Below, piece after piece: positions 17,201 to 27,982 of a stretch of 64,000 nucleotides of DNA. The notes under the pieces are model-generated. The model was not told where the DNA came from, searched no databases, and was given only the letters and a program-made list of their open reading frames with translations. Location of the stretch: the NCBI GenBank assembly GCA_023391095.1, contig JAEWBN010000002.1, forward strand, positions 62,001 to 126,000. Reading direction: 5' to 3'. The first letter of the stretch is position 1. Every line of letters begins with the position of its first letter. Made by a program: the position numbers and the translations under genes. The DNA is from Pseudomonadota bacterium. GTDB taxonomy: Bacteria > Pseudomonadota > Alphaproteobacteria > Rhizobiales > Devosiaceae.

Positions 17201-18352
17201 TTAGTCCTTGCGATCCTTGAGCGGCACGAAGCTCAGGTCTTCGGGGCCGGTATAGTTTGCCGACGGGCGGATGATCTTGCCGTCTTCACGCTGCTCGATC
17301 ACATGCGCCGACCATCCCGAGGTGCGGGCAATGACGAAGAGCGGGGTGAACATGGCGGTGGGCACGCCCATCAGATTGTAGGAAACGGCGCTGAACCAAT
17401 CGAGATTGGGGAACATCCGCTTGATGTCCATCATCGTCGATTCAATGCGCTCGGCAATTGCATATTGGCGCTGGGCTCCTGCCTCGTCGGCAAGGGACTT
17501 GGCCACCCGCTTGATCACCACATTGCGCGGGTCCGACACGGTATAGACCGGATGTCCGAAGCCGATGATGACTTCCTTGGCCTCCACCCGCCGCCGGATA
17601 TCGGCCTCGGCCTCGTCAGGGCTCGAATAGCGCTCCTGGATCTGGAAGGCGACCTCGTTGGCCCCGCCATGCTTGGGGCCGCGCAAGGCGCCGATCGCTC
17701 CGGCAATGGCCGAATACATGTCCGACCCCGTGCCGGCGATGACGCGCGCGGTAAAGGTCGAGGCGTTGAACTCGTGCTCGGCATAAAGGATCAGCGAGGT
17801 ATGCATCGCCCGCACCCAGCTCTCGCTCGGCTTTTCGCCGTGCAACAGATGCAGGAAATGACCGCCAATGCTGTCGTCGTCGGTCTCGACCTCGATCCGC
17901 CGGCCGTTATGGGCGAGGTGATACCAGTAGAGCAGCATCGATCCCAGGCTCGCCATCAACCGGTCGGCAATGCCGCGCGCATCGGGCCCATTGTGATCAT
18001 GGCTCTCGGGCAAGACGCAGCCCAGCGCCGAGACACCGGTGCGCATCACATCCATCGGATGGGTCGCTGCCGGAAGGGCCTCCAGCGCCGCCTTCACCGC
18101 CTGGGGAAGCCCGCGCAGGGCCCTCAGCTTCTGCTTATAGGCCTTGAGTTGGGCCACGGTCGGCAGCGTGCCATGCACGAGAAGGTGCGCCACTTCCTCG
18201 AACTCGCTGGTTTCAGCCAGATCGAGAATGTCATAGCCCCGGTAATGAAGATCGTTGCCGGTGCGCCCCACGGTGCAGAGCGCGGTATTGCCGGCCGTGA
18301 CGCCCGAAAGCGCCACCGATTTCTTGGGTTTGAAGCCTGTCGCCTCGCTCAT
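17201..18352 (-). CDS. prpC: 2-methylcitrate synthase
   Basis: A 383-residue citrate synthase superfamily enzyme that condenses propionyl-CoA with oxaloacetate. Active-site features include the YRGYDILDLAE start region, the His-containing LYAEHEFNASTF and the GPKHGGANEVAF substrate loop. The short length and N-terminal LSGVTAGNTALCTVG pattern favour methylcitrate synthase over the citrate synthase of the TCA cycle. Its position between prpD (11-base gap) and prpB (3-base gap) confirms this. Confidence 0.93.
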   Translation of the reverse strand: MSEATGFKPKKSVALSGVTAGNTALCTVGRTGNDLHYRGYDILDLAETSEFEEVAHLLVHGTLPTVAQLKAYKQKLRALRGLPQAVKAALEALPAATHPMDVMRTGVSALGCVLPESHDHNGPDARGIADRLMASLGSMLLYWYHLAHNGRRIEVETDDDSIGGHFLHLLHGEKPSESWVRAMHTSLILYAEHEFNASTFTARVIAGTGSDMYSAIAGAIGALRGPKHGGANEVAFQIQERYSSPDEAEADIRRRVEAKEVIIGFGHPVYTVSDPRNVVIKRVAKSLADEAGAQRQYAIAERIESTMMDIKRMFPNLDWFSAVSYNLMGVPTAMFTPLFVIARTSGWSAHVIEQREDGKIIRPSANYTGPEDLSFVPLKDRKD

Positions 18353-18363
18353 CGCTCTCTCCC

Positions 18364-19863
18364 TCAGAAGATGCCGGCGGGAGCGTCCGGGCCAAGCTGG
18401 TCCGGTGTCACGATGAAGTTGAGCGCCTTGACCTCGGCGGCGCTCAGGCTCGGCAGGCGCTCGACCAGCGCCAGGAACCGGTCCTGCTCCTCCTTCGAGA
18501 CAATGCCGTCGGCCAGGGTGCGGAACTTTTCGATATAGTTGGCGCGCTTGAACGGGCGGGCGCCGTTGGGATGCGCGTCGGCAACGCCGAGTTCATCGAC
18601 GATGGTCGAACCGTCTTCCATGGTGATGATCACCTGCCCGCCAAAGGCCATGTCCTCGCCCTTGGCGTGGTAGCGCTGGGTCCAGATCGGGTCTTCCTCG
18701 GTGGTGATCTTGTGCCAGAGCGCCACCGTTTCCGGCCGGCGGGCGCGCTCGGGCGCATAGCTCTTCACATGGTGCCAGCCGCCATCTTCCAGCGCCACGG
18801 CAAAGATATACATGATGGAATGATCGAGCGTTTCGCGGCTCGCATTGGGGTCCATCTTCTGCGGGTCATTGGCGCCCGTGCCGATCACGTAATGGGTGTG
18901 ATGGCTGGTCTTGATCAGGATGGATTTGATCTTGGAGAAGTCGCCAACCTTGGGGCCCATGCGACGCGCCAGGTCGATCAGCGCCTGGCTCTGGTATTCG
19001 GCCGAATATTCCTTGGTATAGGTGTCGAGGATGGCGCGCTTGGGCTCGCCCTGTTCCGGCAGCGGCACCTGATAGAGCGCCTTGGGGCCGGAGAGCAGCC
19101 AGGCAATGAACCCGTCTTCGCCTTCATAGGCCGGGGAGGGGGCGCCTTCCCCGCGCATGGCGCGGTCCACGGCCTCGATCGCCATCTTGCCGGCAAAGGC
19201 GGGAGCATAGGCCTTCCAGGTCGAAATCTCGCCCTTGCGCGACTGGCGTGTGGTGGTGGTGGTGTGGAGCGCCTGCTGGATGGCCTGATAGGTCACCTCG
19301 GTCGAAAGCCCGAGCAGCGCGCCGATACCGCCCGCGGCCGAGGGGCCAAGGTGGGCAATGTGGTCGATCTTGTGTTCATGGAGGCAAATGCCCTTCACCA
19401 GATCGACCTGGATTTCGTAGCCGGCGGCCAGCCCGCGCACCAGCGCCTCCCCATCCAGCCCCTTGGCCTGCGCCACCGCGAGGATCGGCGGGATATTGTC
19501 GCCCGGATGGCTGTAGTCGGCCGCAAGGAAGGTGTCGTGGAAGTCGAGTTCACGCACCGCCACGCCATTGGCCCAGGCGGCCCATTCCGGCGACACCAGC
19601 GTTTCTGCCGGGAGGCCAAAAACCGATGCGCCGCGCGGCGACTGATGCCCGAGCGCCTGCGCGCGTGCCGAGCGGATGGGCCCGCGGGCGATCGACGCCG
19701 CAGCAACGGCAGCATTGTCGATGATGCGGTTGCCGATCATTTCAACGACGTCGTCTTCCACGGGCACCGGGTCGGTCGCGACAGCGGCCAGCTTCCAGGC
19801 CAACTGGTCTTCGCGCGCCAGATGTTCGGCGGACTTGTAGGTGCGGACGTCGTGGATCTTCAT
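18364..19863 (-). CDS. prpD: 2-methylcitrate dehydratase
   Basis: A 499-residue MmgE/PrpD family dehydratase converting 2-methylcitrate to 2-methyl-cis-aconitate. It starts MKIHDVRTYKSAEHLAREDQ and has the family core ELDFHDTFLAADYSHPGDNI, GLAAGYEIQVDL and HTTTTTRQSRKGEISTWK. It is the first gene of the prp operon, transcribed away from the XRE-type regulator across a 125-base gap that holds a dyad. No prpE (propionyl-CoA synthetase) or acnD/prpF lies nearby; aconitase or PrpD is expected to complete the cycle. Confidence 0.94.
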   Translation of the reverse strand: MKIHDVRTYKSAEHLAREDQLAWKLAAVATDPVPVEDDVVEMIGNRIIDNAAVAAASIARGPIRSARAQALGHQSPRGASVFGLPAETLVSPEWAAWANGVAVRELDFHDTFLAADYSHPGDNIPPILAVAQAKGLDGEALVRGLAAGYEIQVDLVKGICLHEHKIDHIAHLGPSAAGGIGALLGLSTEVTYQAIQQALHTTTTTRQSRKGEISTWKAYAPAFAGKMAIEAVDRAMRGEGAPSPAYEGEDGFIAWLLSGPKALYQVPLPEQGEPKRAILDTYTKEYSAEYQSQALIDLARRMGPKVGDFSKIKSILIKTSHHTHYVIGTGANDPQKMDPNASRETLDHSIMYIFAVALEDGGWHHVKSYAPERARRPETVALWHKITTEEDPIWTQRYHAKGEDMAFGGQVIITMEDGSTIVDELGVADAHPNGARPFKRANYIEKFRTLADGIVSKEEQDRFLALVERLPSLSAAEVKALNFIVTPDQLGPDAPAGIF

Positions 19864-19950
19864 CTGTGGCTCCCGAAAGGCTGATTGGTGCGGACACTAG
19901 CGCTCCAGCGCTGTGAACCCAAGACAGGAAAGGGCGGCTCTGTTACAACC

Positions 19951-19978
19951 CCACAAAGCCAAAGCTGTAATTTTGTGG
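19951..19978. promoter_or_regulatory. Candidate operator for the prp regulator
   Basis: CCACAAA and TTTGTGG, perfect 7-bp arms separated by 14 bases, lie just upstream of the regulator gene in the divergent prp intergenic region. Position and symmetry suit binding by the divergent ScfR/RamB-type protein, giving autoregulation and prp control. Confidence 0.5.
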
Positions 19979-19988
19979 ACTTGTGTGA

Positions 19989-21401
19989 ATGGCGTCCAAA
20001 AAAGTCTTTGCTGGTGCGCGTTTAAGGGCGCTCCGTGCGCAACATAGGCTGACTCAGTCCGATCTGGCTGCCCGGCTCGACATTTCCTCGTCCTATGTGA
20101 ACCAGCTTGAATCCAACCAGCGCCCGCTCACGGCCTCGGTCATGCTGGCGCTTTCCGCCCAGTTCAATCTCGATCTGTCGAGTCTGGCCACCGACGCGTC
20201 GGACCGGCTGGTGGTGGACCTGCGCGAAGCCCTGGCCGACCCGGTTTTCGGGGAAGCCGGCCCGAGCCTGCAGGAACTCAAGACCGTCGCCACCAATGCG
20301 CCGGACCTGTCGCGCGCCGTGCTTCAGCTCTACGAGGCCTACCGCAAGACCAATGAACGCCTCGCCACCATGGATGCGGCCCTGGCCCGCGATCCGCAGT
20401 CCAGCGTACAGACTGCCTATGAGGAAGTGCGCGACTTCTTCCATTACGCCGACAACTATATCGACCCGCTCGACCGCGCCGCCGAACAGCTGTCGGTCGA
20501 ACTGGGCGAGCCCGGCACCGATCGGCTGCGTACCCTGATCGCCTATTGCGCCAGCCGCCATCGCATAACGGTCCGCCCAAGCCCGCCGGGGGGTGGGCAG
20601 ATGCTGGTGCGCTTCGATCGCGCTGCGGGCGAGCTGTGGATCAATAGCCATCTCGACCCGTCCAGCCAGTACTTCCAGATCGCCACGGTCCTGTGCGGGC
20701 TCGAACAGGCGAGCCTCCTCGAAGAGCTGCTGCAGGGCGCCAATTTCAAGGCTCCCGAAGCACGCGCCATCGCCCGCATGGGCCTGTCCAACTATTTTGC
20801 CGGTGCGCTGCAAATGCCATACCGGGCCTTCCTTGCTGCAGCCGATGCCTTCCGCTTCGATCTCGAAGAACTGGCGCACCTTTTCTGCGCCAGCTTCGAA
20901 CAGGTAGCGCACCGGCTCTCCACCATGCAGCGCCCGCGCGAACGCGGCGTGCCCTTCTTTTTTGCGCGCGTCGATGCAGCCGGCACCATCACCAAGCGCC
21001 ATTCGGCCACGGCGCTGCAATTTGCCCGCTTCGGCGGCGCCTGCCCGCTCTGGAACGTGCATCGGGCGTTTGAAGCGCATGGCCAGATCATCCGGCAGCT
21101 GGCAGAAACGCCCGATGGCAACCGCTATCTATGCCTGGCCTGGTCGAGCGAAAAGCGCATTGGCGGCTATCGCGGCACGGTGCGCCGCTATGCCTATGCG
21201 CTGGGCTGCGAAGTCAGCCATGCCGGGCGGCTGGTCTATGCCGATGACCTTGATCCCGCCCGTGCGCCATTCGATCCCATTGGCATTTCCTGCCGCATCT
21301 GCGAGCGCCGCAATTGTCCGCAACGCGCCGTGCCGCCTTTGGCCGCCGGCATTTCCGTGCCGCTCGACCGGCGCAGCATCGTGCCCTACGAGATCGAGTA
21401 A
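19989..21401 (+). CDS. XRE-type short-chain fatty acyl regulator (ScfR/RamB family)
   Basis: A 470-residue transcription factor. It has an N-terminal XRE helix-turn-helix (residues 8-62, LRALRAQHRLTQSDLAARLD, then YVNQLESNQRPLT), a central ImmA/IrrE-like region and a C-terminal DUF2083 domain with the cysteine cluster CRICERRNCPQRAVPPL. Proteins of this layout control propionate and acetate metabolism (PrpR/RamB of actinobacteria, ScfR of alphaproteobacteria) and sense short-chain acyl-CoA. Divergence from prpDCB makes it the likely regulator of that operon. ATG at 19989 gives the full HTH. Confidence 0.9.
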   Translation: MASKKVFAGARLRALRAQHRLTQSDLAARLDISSSYVNQLESNQRPLTASVMLALSAQFNLDLSSLATDASDRLVVDLREALADPVFGEAGPSLQELKTVATNAPDLSRAVLQLYEAYRKTNERLATMDAALARDPQSSVQTAYEEVRDFFHYADNYIDPLDRAAEQLSVELGEPGTDRLRTLIAYCASRHRITVRPSPPGGGQMLVRFDRAAGELWINSHLDPSSQYFQIATVLCGLEQASLLEELLQGANFKAPEARAIARMGLSNYFAGALQMPYRAFLAAADAFRFDLEELAHLFCASFEQVAHRLSTMQRPRERGVPFFFARVDAAGTITKRHSATALQFARFGGACPLWNVHRAFEAHGQIIRQLAETPDGNRYLCLAWSSEKRIGGYRGTVRRYAYALGCEVSHAGRLVYADDLDPARAPFDPIGISCRICERRNCPQRAVPPLAAGISVPLDRRSIVPYEIE

Positions 21402-21410
21402 GCGTCGCGG

Positions 21411-21959
21411 CTAGGCCGGGTCGAAATCCACCGCGCTGACCGGTTTCATCCCGCTGGCAAAGCGGCGCGCATTCTTCACATAGCGCTCCGCAGACGCGGC
21501 AAGCGCCTCCACTCCGGCGGCGTCGATCTCCCGAACGACCTTGCCGGGCGCACCCAGCACCATGGAATTGTCGGGAATAACCTTGCCTTCGGTCACCAGC
21601 GCATTGGCGCCGATCAGGCAGTTCTTTCCGATCTGCGCTCCGTTCAGAATGGTCGCGCCCATGCCAACGAGGCTATTGTCGCCGATAGTGCAGCCATGGA
21701 CGATTGCCGAGTGCCCGATGGTCACATTCTCCCCAATGGTGAGGGGAAAGCCGGTATCGGTGTGGAGCACGCAGTTTTCCTGCACATTGCTGCGCGCGCC
21801 GATGGTTATGGTCTCGATATCGCCACGTGCCACCACGCCGAACCAGATGCCGACATCGGCGCCAACCACCACATCGCCGACCAGAACCGCGTCGGGCGCG
21901 ACGAAGCCGACACTGCTGTCGATCTTGGGGGCGACCCCGTCCAGCGCGTAAATGGGCAT
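21411..21959 (-). CDS. Gamma-carbonic-anhydrase-like hexapeptide protein
   Basis: A 182-residue left-handed beta-helix protein of the YrdA/PaaY/gamma-CA family. Hexapeptide repeats run through residues 20-140 and the three zinc-ligand histidines are recognisable in NCVLHTD, TIGHSAI and VHGCTIG. Such proteins are trimeric metal enzymes, some with carbonic anhydrase or thioesterase activity; the substrate here is unknown. It begins 10 bases downstream of selO and is probably co-transcribed with it. Confidence 0.9.
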   Translation of the reverse strand: MPIYALDGVAPKIDSSVGFVAPDAVLVGDVVVGADVGIWFGVVARGDIETITIGARSNVQENCVLHTDTGFPLTIGENVTIGHSAIVHGCTIGDNSLVGMGATILNGAQIGKNCLIGANALVTEGKVIPDNSMVLGAPGKVVREIDAAGVEALAASAERYVKNARRFASGMKPVSAVDFDPA

Positions 21960-21969
21960 CCCTACCTCC

Positions 21970-23379
21970 TCAAATCACGATGCCATAGGCATCGCGCATC
22001 TGGGCGATTTCGGAAAGTGTGCTTTTGAATAGGGTCCAGTCGTCGCTTTCGGCAATCGGGGCCCAGATCGCCTCGACCTCATCGATCAGCATGGTGCGTG
22101 GCTTTTCGCGCGCAAAGTAGGGGTGGTCGAGATTGACGTCGTCGCTGGGACCATAGGCTTCGAGCAGGTCCGCCAGGGGCCGGAAGGTTTCGGACATGTA
22201 GAACTCGGCCGCAGGTGAACGTGCAGCCCGCTCTGCGCTGAGCGCACCCCCGCGCCAGTCAAAGAAGAACTGCTCATAGGGCGCCTTGCTGGGTCCGAGA
22301 AACCCGAACAGGGCCGACACCAGGCCATTGTCGCTGTCGGGGTCACGCGGCTTGAGCCCGAGGCGGCGCAGCATCTGGCGGGGCAGTTCCTCGCGGAACA
22401 CGGGCCAGACGGTGTTGAGCGCCGGCTCCAGCGCTTCGATGGAGGAAATGGGCACTAGGCATTCGGCCAGCCGCGTCAGGTTCCAGGCCAGCGTGTCGGG
22501 CTGACGGCCGAAACTGTAAAGCCGGGTCTCGTCGAAATAGGCGGCGGTGTACTCCGGATCGTAATGGGGCAGGAACCGCCAGGGGCCGTAGTCGAAGCTC
22601 TCCCCGGTGATGTTGATATTGTCGGTGTTGAGCACGCCATGCACAAAGCCGGCAGCAATCCACTGCGCCCCCAGCCGCGCGACGTTTCTCGTTACTGCCT
22701 CAAGAAGCGCTGCGGGCTTGTCGTCTGCATCACCAAGTTCGGGATAGTAGTTGGCGATTGCGTAATCGACGAGCCGGACAAGGTTGTCGTTGTCCTCGAG
22801 ATAGGCGAGGCGCTGGAATGTGCCGATGCGGATATGGCTGTGGCTGAGCCGCGTCAGCACCGAGGAGCGGGTCGGGGAGGGCTCGTCGCCGCGGTAAAGC
22901 TGCTCGCCGGTTTCGACCAGCGAAAAGCTCTTGGACGTGTAAACACCCAGCGCTTCGAGCATTTCGGTGGCCAGCACCTCGCGCACCCCGCCCTTGAGGG
23001 TCAGCCTGCCGTCGCCGCCCCGCGACCAGGGCGTCTTGCCCGATCCCTTGGTGCCGAAGTCGAGGAGACGCCCATCCACCGGATCCACGCATTGGGCAAA
23101 GAGAAAGCCGCGCCCGTCTCCCAGATCCGGATTGTAGCTGCGGAACTGATGGCCGTGGTAGCGCAGCGCCAGCGGCTGGGGCAGCGAGCCGGCCAATGGC
23201 TGGAACCGGCCGAAATGGCCGATCCAGTCGTCTTCTGTAAGGCTATCGAGGCCAAGCCGCCGCGCCCAGCGCATGTCGCGATGGCGCAGGATGGTTTTGG
23301 GAAAATCCGCCGCCTCGACCGGGTCGAAAAAGGCGCGGCCAAGCTCGAGATGACGCTGTGCAGGAAGGAAATCGGTCAT
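21970..23379 (-). CDS. selO: Protein adenylyltransferase SelO (YdiU/UPF0061)
   Basis: A 469-residue pseudokinase-fold enzyme that transfers AMP to Ser, Thr or Tyr side chains of proteins, linked to redox control. Family hallmarks are YHGHQFRSYNPDLGDGRGFLF in two parts, DFGTKGSGKTPWSRGGDGRL, the KGGVREVLATEML helix, and the metal-binding HGVLNTDNI followed by SFDYGPWRFL. Length is normal for bacterial SelO, and the branch here lacks the C-terminal Cys/Sec-type motif. It is followed by the gamma-CA gene. Confidence 0.93.
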   Translation of the reverse strand: MTDFLPAQRHLELGRAFFDPVEAADFPKTILRHRDMRWARRLGLDSLTEDDWIGHFGRFQPLAGSLPQPLALRYHGHQFRSYNPDLGDGRGFLFAQCVDPVDGRLLDFGTKGSGKTPWSRGGDGRLTLKGGVREVLATEMLEALGVYTSKSFSLVETGEQLYRGDEPSPTRSSVLTRLSHSHIRIGTFQRLAYLEDNDNLVRLVDYAIANYYPELGDADDKPAALLEAVTRNVARLGAQWIAAGFVHGVLNTDNINITGESFDYGPWRFLPHYDPEYTAAYFDETRLYSFGRQPDTLAWNLTRLAECLVPISSIEALEPALNTVWPVFREELPRQMLRRLGLKPRDPDSDNGLVSALFGFLGPSKAPYEQFFFDWRGGALSAERAARSPAAEFYMSETFRPLADLLEAYGPSDDVNLDHPYFAREKPRTMLIDEVEAIWAPIAESDDWTLFKSTLSEIAQMRDAYGIVI

Positions 23380-23480
23380 GGTCTGCCAACGCTAGCATGG
23401 CCATCCGGTTTCGCCCATGCAGGGCTCAAATGCGTGGCACTGTCTGGCGAATGTCGCAAATTGGGCCTATAGCGAACCGG

Positions 23481-24161
23481 ATGATGCTCAAGTCCTCCCC
23501 CCTTCGCCTGACGCCCTTCGACGCCGTTATCTTCGACATGGACGGGACCCTCCTCGACACCGAAGCGGTGTTTAAGGAAATCGTCTTCGACGTCTGCGCC
23601 GAACTGGGCTTCGAGATGACCCATGAAGTGCATAGCTCCATGGTCGGGTCGAGCCACGAGCGGACCAGCCAGCTCCTGATCGAAGCCTATGGCGTCGCCT
23701 TTCCCTATTCGCTGTTCGACGAAAAGTGCCGCGTCATCATGCGCGAGCGCAGCCATGCCGGCGTGCCGGTCAAGCCCGGTGCCCGCGAATTCGTCACCGA
23801 ACTGCGCGAGCGCGGCATTCCCACCGCCGTGGCCACATCCTCGCGCAATCCCCATGCCGAGCATCACCTGACGGCGGCTGGGCTTCTCCATCTCTTCGAG
23901 ACCGTGGTGACGCGGGACGACGTGGTCAATCCCAAGCCCCATCCCGAGCCCTATCTCACCGCCGCCCGGCGCCTCGAGATCGAGCCGACCCGGTGCCTTG
24001 CGCTCGAGGACAGTTTTGCCGGCGTCCGCGCCGCCCATGCCGCCGGCATGCAGACCGTCATGGTCCCCGATCTCGTCCATCCGGGCGATGACATCCATGC
24101 CCTGGGCATCACCGTCATGGCCTCCATGCTGGATGTCCATAGCGCAGCCTTTTCCCGCTGA
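23481..24161 (+). CDS. HAD family hydrolase (beta-phosphoglucomutase-like phosphatase)
   Basis: A 226-residue haloacid-dehalogenase phosphatase. Motif I is DMDGTLLDTE with both catalytic aspartates, motif II is ATSSRNP, and motif III/IV is KPHPEPYLTAA followed by ALEDSFAGVRAAHAAGM. The cap is of the small helical (C1) type. Substrate is probably a sugar phosphate or nucleotide. ATG at 23481 is chosen because it directly precedes the fold; an upstream ATG at 23451 is possible. It is divergent from selO. Confidence 0.88.
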   Translation: MMLKSSPLRLTPFDAVIFDMDGTLLDTEAVFKEIVFDVCAELGFEMTHEVHSSMVGSSHERTSQLLIEAYGVAFPYSLFDEKCRVIMRERSHAGVPVKPGAREFVTELRERGIPTAVATSSRNPHAEHHLTAAGLLHLFETVVTRDDVVNPKPHPEPYLTAARRLEIEPTRCLALEDSFAGVRAAHAAGMQTVMVPDLVHPGDDIHALGITVMASMLDVHSAAFSR

Positions 24162-24456
24162 GCGCAGGCTCAAGGCTACCAGTCTGTTAACATTATCGAC
24201 TTCGATAAACCTTTATCCAATCGGATAACGGCCCATTCAGCACATCGAAACATCAGCAAAATCAAGGGTTTCCTTTTTCCCGCCCCTCAATTAACCGTAT
24301 TTTAAGTCGCTAAGGCGCATGGTTAACCAGCGGTAAATTTCGACTTCCATAGATCGCCCGGCTTGGCTAATGTCCTGCCGGAAGACAGGGCCCCTCGGGG
24401 CCTGACAGAAGGTGCGCCGGATATGGCCGGACGCGCTCAGGGGCAAGGACGGGGCA
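24162..24456. other. AT-rich intergenic region before the cell wall hydrolase
   Basis: No gene is seen. The stretch is clearly richer in A and T than the surroundings, carries several TTAA words including the CtrA-type boxes listed separately, and holds a GGCCCC/GGGGCC hairpin near 24390 without a T tract. It is most likely a promoter region for the hydrolase. Confidence 0.5.
24291..24337. promoter_or_regulatory. CtrA-type binding boxes
   Basis: TTAA-N7-TTAA is exact at 24291-24305, and a near match TTAA-N7-TAAA lies at 24323-24337. TTAA-N7-TTAA is the consensus of the alphaproteobacterial cell-cycle regulator CtrA. The sites lie 120-170 bases upstream of the cell wall hydrolase start, a plausible cell-cycle target. 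Confidence 0.55.
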
Positions 24457-25338
24457 TTGAGACCTGGCTGGCAAAGCAAAACGGCACGTATCCTGACGCC
24501 GGTCGCAGCAATCTGCGCGGCCGCTTTCGCCCTGATGATCACGTTGTCGCCTGCCCACGCCAGCAGTCTGGAATTGCCTGCACCCATTCCTGAAGACATT
24601 GCTTCGCTGCGCCTCCAGCCCGCTCTGGGCATGCGCATGGAGCTGGCTCCTGGTCAGCAGCCGCTGACCGAAGCGCTGCTGACCAATTATGTGCAGCGTC
24701 AGCAGGCCCTGCGCAGCCTCGATATTGCCGAACTCGCACCCCAGCCGGCGCTCAACGAAGACGTGCTGATGGGCTACATTGCCCGCGGCTCGCTGGGCAG
24801 CAATAACGCGCTGTCCGCTATCGCCAGCTTTACCGATCCCGCGCCCCGCCCGCAGCCGACGGTGACCACCGATCTTCTGGTCAGCTATGTCGCCGCTGGC
24901 TACCAGCCGACCGCCCAGCGTGTCCAGCATGCCACCAGCGAGCGTGAATGCCTGGCGCAGGCCATTTATCACGAAGCCCGCGGCGAGACGGCAACCGGCC
25001 AACTCGCGGTGGCCAACGTCATCGTCAATCGCGCCCGCTCCGGCAAATTCCCGGATTCGCTCTGTGGCGTGATCTATCAAAACGCCGACAAGGGTCGTTA
25101 CAAGTGCCAGTTCACCTTCGCTTGCGATGGTCGTGACGATGCGCCGGGCGAACGTCGTGCATGGGCCAAGTCACAGGATCTCGCCAAGCGCGTCTATGCC
25201 GAATTCGCCACCGGCGAAGAGATCGGCGTTCTGCCCGGCTCCGCGCTCTATTACCACACGACTGCTGTGCGCCCCTCCTGGGCCAACACGTTCTCGCGCG
25301 TCGCGGCGGTGGACTCCCACATTTTCTACGCGCCCTGA
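24457..25338 (+). CDS. Cell wall hydrolase, SleB type
   Basis: A 293-residue exported protein. An N-terminal signal or anchor (ILTPVAAICAAAFALMITLS ending PAHA) is followed by a low-complexity linker and a C-terminal SleB/hydrolase_2 domain with CLAQAIYHEARGE, whose Glu is the catalytic residue, and VANVIVNRARSGKFP. It should cleave peptidoglycan, probably during growth or division. TTG at 24457 is preferred because AAGGA lies 8 bases before; a GTG at 24412 has its AGAAGG touching the start codon. CtrA-type boxes upstream suggest cell-cycle control. Confidence 0.87.
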   Translation: MRPGWQSKTARILTPVAAICAAAFALMITLSPAHASSLELPAPIPEDIASLRLQPALGMRMELAPGQQPLTEALLTNYVQRQQALRSLDIAELAPQPALNEDVLMGYIARGSLGSNNALSAIASFTDPAPRPQPTVTTDLLVSYVAAGYQPTAQRVQHATSERECLAQAIYHEARGETATGQLAVANVIVNRARSGKFPDSLCGVIYQNADKGRYKCQFTFACDGRDDAPGERRAWAKSQDLAKRVYAEFATGEEIGVLPGSALYYHTTAVRPSWANTFSRVAAVDSHIFYAP

Positions 25339-25354
25339 TTGGCTGAGCCGGAAC

Positions 25355-25386
25355 GAAAAAAAAGGGCGCCTCGGCGCCCTTTTTTG
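25355..25386. terminator. Bidirectional rho-independent terminator
   Basis: A GGGCGC/GCGCCC stem with a tetraloop is flanked by an A8 run on one side and a T7 run on the other. It sits between the convergent hydrolase and pckA genes and can serve both strands. Confidence 0.9.
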
Positions 25387-25405
25387 TTTCAGCACAAGCG
25401 TTTCT

Positions 25406-26995
<1,590 letters not shown>

Positions 26996-27257
26996 CGGCA
27001 ATTCTCCATCCGGCCAGGGTCACCGCCTGGCCTGGGACAGAAAATAAGGACAGCGAGCCATGACCAGCCATCCGGCAATCGGTCTTAAGACTGAAGTTGG
27101 ATTTGGGTTGTGGCGCTCCGGGGCCCGCAAATCTGCGAGGGGCCAGACTTGGCCCCGCCTTAATTAGCGCGTATTTGTCGCCTGTTACGTCGCCTAAACG
27201 GCAACTCTGTCCAAGATTGCAAACACGAAGATAGCGTCACGAAGAGAAAGGCAGCCG

Positions 27258-27974
27258 ATGCCAAAGATCGCCCTGGTGGACGACGACCGTAATATCCTGA
27301 CCTCCGTTTCCCTGACCCTGGAAGCCGAAGGCTATCAGGTCGCCACCTACACCGATGGCGCCTCGGGACTGGAGGGGCTGACGACGGACAAGCCGGACCT
27401 GGCCATTCTGGACATCAAGATGCCGCGCATGGACGGCATGGAATTGCTGCGGCGGCTGCGGCAGAAATCGGACGTTCCGGTCATCTTCCTTACCTCCAAG
27501 GACGAGGAGATCGATGAACTCTTCGGGCTGAAGATGGGCGCCGACGATTTCATTACCAAGCCTTTCAGCCAGCGCCTGCTGGTGGAACGCGTCAAGGCGA
27601 TCCTGCGCCGTTCCGCGCCGCGCGACCCTGCCGCGGGCGCCGCCCCTGGGGCCGAACCGGCGCCCGGAAAGGCGCTGATCGAGCGCGGTTCGCTGGTGAT
27701 GGACGAGGAACGCCATACCTGCACCTGGAAGGGCCAACGCGTCACCCTGACGGTCACCGAATTCCTGATCCTGCAGGCGCTGGCGCTCCGTCCCGGCGTG
27801 GTCAAGTCGCGCAATGCGCTGATGGATGCCGCCTATGACGACCAGGTCTATGTCGACGACCGCACCATCGACAGCCATATCAAGCGGCTGCGCAAGAAGT
27901 TCAAAGCCACCGACGACGACTTCGAGATGATCGAGACGCTGTACGGCGTCGGCTACCGCTTCAAGGAGCAGTAA
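27258..27974 (+). CDS. chvI: Response regulator ChvI
   Basis: A 238-residue OmpR/PhoB-type regulator. The receiver domain has IALVDDDRN, phospho-acceptor Asp52 in AILDIKMPRMDG, and the switch Lys in FITKPFS. The C-terminal winged helix includes SRNALMDAAYDDQVYVDDRT and RLRKKFK, and it ends GVGYRFKE. Orthologues (ChvI, ExoR-controlled BvrR) govern the acid, envelope and host-associated programme. It heads the conserved chain chvI-chvG-hprK-EIIA-HPr, with 8 bases to chvG. Confidence 0.95.
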   Translation: MPKIALVDDDRNILTSVSLTLEAEGYQVATYTDGASGLEGLTTDKPDLAILDIKMPRMDGMELLRRLRQKSDVPVIFLTSKDEEIDELFGLKMGADDFITKPFSQRLLVERVKAILRRSAPRDPAAGAAPGAEPAPGKALIERGSLVMDEERHTCTWKGQRVTLTVTEFLILQALALRPGVVKSRNALMDAAYDDQVYVDDRTIDSHIKRLRKKFKATDDDFEMIETLYGVGYRFKEQ

Positions 27975-27982
27975 GGCCCGCT

